In this document: one piece after another, positions 5,683 to 8,135 of the stretch | Layout: each line of letters opens with the position of its first letter | How positions within the stretch are numbered: the stretch's first letter is position 1 | From: Candidatus Latescibacterota bacterium | GTDB lineage: Bacteria > Latescibacterota > 4484-107 > B68-G9 | NCBI GenBank assembly: GCA_012961755.1 | Contig: DTYS01000079.1 | Coordinates: forward strand, 1-8,135 | Length of the DNA stretch: 8,135 nucleotides | Direction: 5' to 3' | Position numbers and translations under genes: made by a program | The notes under the pieces: model-generated | The model's input: only the letters and a program-made list of their open reading frames with translations | Databases searched by the model: none | What the model was told of the DNA's origin: nothing

Positions 5683-6606
5683 ATGCGACTTTTCCACATC
5701 ATAAGGGCCCAGCAGTTCGACAGGGAACTTCTGAACAGGATATTCTCCGAGGCCAGGGAGATGGAGGAGGTGGCCCGCAAGGGAGGTTCCGATGCCCTCT
5801 CAGGCAGGGTGATGGCCACCGTGTTCTACGAACCCAGCACCAGGACCCGCCTCTCCTTCGAATCCGCCATGATGCGCCTCGGAGGGAGGGTCATAAGCAC
5901 GGAGAACGCAAGGGAGTTCTCCTCGGCCGCTAAGGGCGAGACCCTCGAAGATACGATCCGCATAGTGGACGGGTACGCGGACGTCATAGTCCTCCGCCAC
6001 TACGAGAGCGGCGCCGCGGAGCGTGCCGCGAGGGTTTCCAGCGTACCGATAATCAACGCAGGGGACGGCCCCGGCCAGCATCCTACCCAGGCCCTCCTGG
6101 ACCTCTACACCATAGAGAAGGAACTGGGCCACGTAGATGGGATCTCAATAGCCATGGTCGGGGACCTAGCGAACGGCAGGACCGTGCGCTCCCTTTGTTA
6201 CCTCCTTGCAAAATATAAAGATGTCAAGATGTACTTCGTCGCCCCGGACGTCGTCAGGATGAGGGACGACATAAAGGAGTACCTGAAACGCCATAGGATC
6301 CCCTTCTACGAGGAGGAGGACCTGAAGGAGGTAGCGTCCAAGGTCGACGTCATCTACCAGACCAGGATCCAGAAGGAGCGGTTCGGCGACCGGATAGAGG
6401 ACTACGAGAGGGCCAGGGGAGTATACATCATAAACCACGAGATCTTGGACGCGATGAAGCCGGACGCCATAATAATGCACCCCCTTCCGAGGGTGGACGA
6501 GATAGCCCCCGAGGTGGATGAGGACCCGAGGGCTGCTTACTTCCGCCAGGCCCAGAACGGCCTCTACATAAGGATGGCCCTACTGAAGATGGTTTTGACG
6601 GGGTAG
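5683..6606 (+). CDS. pyrB: Aspartate carbamoyltransferase catalytic subunit
   Basis: PyrB joins carbamoyl phosphate and L-aspartate to give N-carbamoyl-L-aspartate, the committed step of de novo pyrimidine synthesis, in the cytoplasm. From ATG 5683 the protein is 307 residues, the usual length. The carbamoyl-phosphate loop STRTR is at 52-56, the loop lysine contributed to the neighbouring subunit is Lys84 (in SAAKGET), Arg105 and His133 (GQHPTQ) follow, and HPLPR is at 266-270. All expected active-site residues are present. The sequence reads more like the E. coli-type catalytic chain, which pairs with PyrI, than like a free-standing Bacillus-type trimer, but no pyrI is in the window. It is followed after 20 bp by pyrC, as a two-gene operon. 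Confidence 0.97.
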   Translation: MRLFHIIRAQQFDRELLNRIFSEAREMEEVARKGGSDALSGRVMATVFYEPSTRTRLSFESAMMRLGGRVISTENAREFSSAAKGETLEDTIRIVDGYADVIVLRHYESGAAERAARVSSVPIINAGDGPGQHPTQALLDLYTIEKELGHVDGISIAMVGDLANGRTVRSLCYLLAKYKDVKMYFVAPDVVRMRDDIKEYLKRHRIPFYEEEDLKEVASKVDVIYQTRIQKERFGDRIEDYERARGVYIINHEILDAMKPDAIIMHPLPRVDEIAPEVDEDPRAAYFRQAQNGLYIRMALLKMVLTG

Positions 6607-6626
6607 ATCTCACCGTCCCCAATACC

Positions 6627-7892
6627 ATGTCACGCCTCATATTCAAAGATGCGAGGATAATCGAGCCATCGTCCGGGATCGACGAGGTGGCCGACCTCTG
6701 GGTGGAGGACGGCTTCATAGCCGGAGTGGGCAAAGCTCCGCCATCAGGCCAGGTCGTGGACCTGGAGGGAAAGATCCTGACGCCGGGGCTGGTGGATATG
6801 CACGTCCACCTGAGGGAGCCCGGGAGCTCCCACAAGGAAACCCTGAGGACCGGAACCGAAGCGGCGTCAGCGGGTGGGTTCACGGCGGTGGCTCATATGC
6901 CGAACACTTCACCCGTCGTGGACACGTCCTGCTGGGTGCGCTGGGTTTTGTACAGGTCCGAAGGCCTTCCCGCAAGGGTATATCCGATAGCTGCGGTCAC
7001 TGAAGGACAAAGGGGGAGGGAACTCACCGACTTCGACGCCCTCAAATCTACAGGGGCGGTGGCACTTTCCGACGACGGACGTCCCATAGCCTGTGAGGGC
7101 GTCATGCGCAGGGCCCTCGCAAGGGCAAAGGAGGTAGGGGTCCTCCTGATACTACACGAGGAGGACCCCGAACTTTCCGCAGGTGGAGTCGTGGACTCCA
7201 GGGTGGCCGGTGCCCTTGGGGTCCGGGGCATCCCTCCCGAGGCGGAGGAGAGGATGGTGGCAAGGGACCTGAGCCTTGCGGAGGAAACTGGGATCAGGAT
7301 ACACATAGCCCATGTGAGCACGGCAGGAAGTGTACGCCTTATCCGGGAGGCCAAGTCACGGGGCGTCCCCGTGACCTGCGAGACGGCCCCCCACTATTTC
7401 TCCCTCACCTACGAGGCCCTGTTCAAGCACGGGACGAACGCCAAGATGAACCCTCCCCTTCGCTCAGAAGAGGACAGGCTTGAGGTCCTCAGGGGCCTGG
7501 CGGACGGCACTATAGATGCTATAGCGTCCGATCATGCCCCTCACTCACCAGAAGAGAAGGCCCTCCCCCTCCCCGAGGCCCCCTTCGGGGTCATAGGACT
7601 TGAGACGACGCTCGGGGTTTCGTGGACCGTACTCGTGGAAGGGGGGGTGCTCTCACCCTCAGACCTTCTGGCTAAACTCAACCTTAACCCCGCCGACATC
7701 CTGGGGGTCCCTGGAGGAAGGCTCGTACCCGGGACCCCGGCGGACCTCACGGTCATAGACCCGAAGGTCGAATGGACCGTAGACCCGGAGTCCTTCCGCT
7801 CCAAGGCCCGCAACACCCCGTTCGTAGGTATGCATTTGAGGGGAAGGGCCTATATGACGATAGTTGGGGAAAAACGAAGGAAGGGACCTTAG
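6627..7892 (+). CDS. pyrC: Dihydroorotase, class I (amidohydrolase)
   Basis: PyrC cyclises N-carbamoyl-L-aspartate to L-dihydroorotate, using the product of pyrB. The 421-residue length and motifs fit the type I enzymes that carry zinc in a TIM barrel flanked by a small beta domain. Visible ligands and catalytic residues are HVHLR (His59, His61, Arg63), the substrate Asn93 in MPNTSP, Asp150 in SDDG, His177, His229 in HIAHVST and Asp302 in SDHAPH. An intact site suggests an active enzyme, not the inactive DHO-like partner seen beside some PyrB proteins. The start is the first ATG after pyrB; no Shine-Dalgarno precedes it, so translation may depend on coupling to pyrB 20 bp upstream. The basic end (GEKRRKGP) stops 10 bp before a convergent gene. 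Confidence 0.97.
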   Translation: MSRLIFKDARIIEPSSGIDEVADLWVEDGFIAGVGKAPPSGQVVDLEGKILTPGLVDMHVHLREPGSSHKETLRTGTEAASAGGFTAVAHMPNTSPVVDTSCWVRWVLYRSEGLPARVYPIAAVTEGQRGRELTDFDALKSTGAVALSDDGRPIACEGVMRRALARAKEVGVLLILHEEDPELSAGGVVDSRVAGALGVRGIPPEAEERMVARDLSLAEETGIRIHIAHVSTAGSVRLIREAKSRGVPVTCETAPHYFSLTYEALFKHGTNAKMNPPLRSEEDRLEVLRGLADGTIDAIASDHAPHSPEEKALPLPEAPFGVIGLETTLGVSWTVLVEGGVLSPSDLLAKLNLNPADILGVPGGRLVPGTPADLTVIDPKVEWTVDPESFRSKARNTPFVGMHLRGRAYMTIVGEKRRKGP

Positions 7893-7902
7893 ATGGACCT
7901 CA

Positions 7903-8135
7903 TTAATAGACCACTGTGATAGTACCTACCTTCTCCTCCACACCAGCATCAGCCTGAACCCTAACCCTATACAAATACACCCCAGGCAACACTAACTCAC
8001 CATCATCCCCCTTCCCATCCCACTCCCAACCATACCTACCGTTCAACAACCTACCTCTGTGCAACTCCCTGACCATCTCACCTCCCAATCCATAAACCCC
8101 CACCTCAACCAACGCTGGACTCGTCAACTGAACCA
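7903..8135 (-). CDS. C-terminal FlgD-like / T9SS-type sorting domain of a surface or secreted protein (partial)
   Basis: The minus strand is open from the right edge to a TAA at 7903-7905; 77 residues are visible and the start lies beyond the window. The residues match the FlgD-type Ig-like fold that ends many secreted proteins: VEVGVYGLGGEMVREL (a VYDLxGRxV-like strand), then NGRYGWEWDGKGDDGELVLPGVYLYRVRV, a close fit to the usual W-DG-D-G---PSGVYFYR pattern. In Bacteroidota and many uncultivated diderm phyla this domain serves as a C-terminal sorting or anchoring tail. The catalytic or binding part of the protein is not visible. On its coding strand G is about 46% and C about 7% (positions 7921-8135), unlike every other gene here. 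It converges on pyrC with a 10-bp gap. Confidence 0.8.
   Translation of the reverse strand, partial: VQLTSPALVEVGVYGLGGEMVRELHRGRLLNGRYGWEWDGKGDDGELVLPGVYLYRVRVQADAGVEEKVGTITVVY

Noticed and set aside
6595..6628. TTGACG before pyrC as a separate promoter
   Set aside because: No -10-like hexamer occurs at 15-19 nt; read-through from pyrB is simpler.
7956..7970. Telomere-like CCCTAACCCTA on the plus strand
   Set aside because: Only two units are present and they encode Arg-Val-Arg-Val in the beta strand of the sorting domain, so this is codon coincidence.

Overview
The window is about 60% GC and looks like chromosomal DNA from a bacterium with two membranes, probably a thermophile from a poorly sampled lineage. 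The bacterial assignment rests on LonA, apolipoprotein N-acyltransferase (Lnt) and sigma70-like -35/-10 promoters. Lnt implies triacylated lipoproteins, and the right-edge gene ends in a FlgD-like/T9SS-like C-terminal domain common in uncultivated Gram-negative phyla. Arginine is mostly AGG and isoleucine often ATA despite the GC content, a habit frequent in thermophiles. I cannot name the phylum from this sequence.

Layout from left to right: (1) the tail of an upstream gene (stop 43-45) overlaps a small PII-like PG0541-family gene (42-296). (2) A lower-GC sulfotransferase-family gene follows (360-1154). (3) On the minus strand, an hsp20-lon operon (3971 to 1186) converges on the sulfotransferase gene. 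(4) A compact divergent promoter region (about 3984-4077) drives hsp20-lon leftward and lnt (4078-5583) rightward. (5) A 99-bp gap with its own promoter leads to pyrB-pyrC (5683-7892), steps 2 and 3 of de novo pyrimidine synthesis. (6) A surface-protein gene on the minus strand runs off the right edge (7903-8135) and has very unusual strand composition. No gene-free stretch exceeds 300 bp. I see no tRNA, rRNA, CRISPR array, insertion sequence or convincing intrinsic terminator.

Hsp20 and Lon form a protein quality-control pair: the small heat-shock protein holds unfolding proteins and Lon degrades damaged ones. Lnt finishes lipoproteins for the outer membrane, so the divergent unit pairs proteostasis with envelope biogenesis. 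PyrB and PyrC supply dihydroorotate.

The protein-coding genes belong to known families and I do not see a wholly new multi-gene system. The most interesting signals are in the non-coding DNA and in composition: a nearly mirror-symmetric divergent promoter with nested inverted repeats, an apparently leaderless lnt, a repeated 4-nt Shine-Dalgarno spacing, and a coding strand with about 46% G and 7% C in the right-edge gene.
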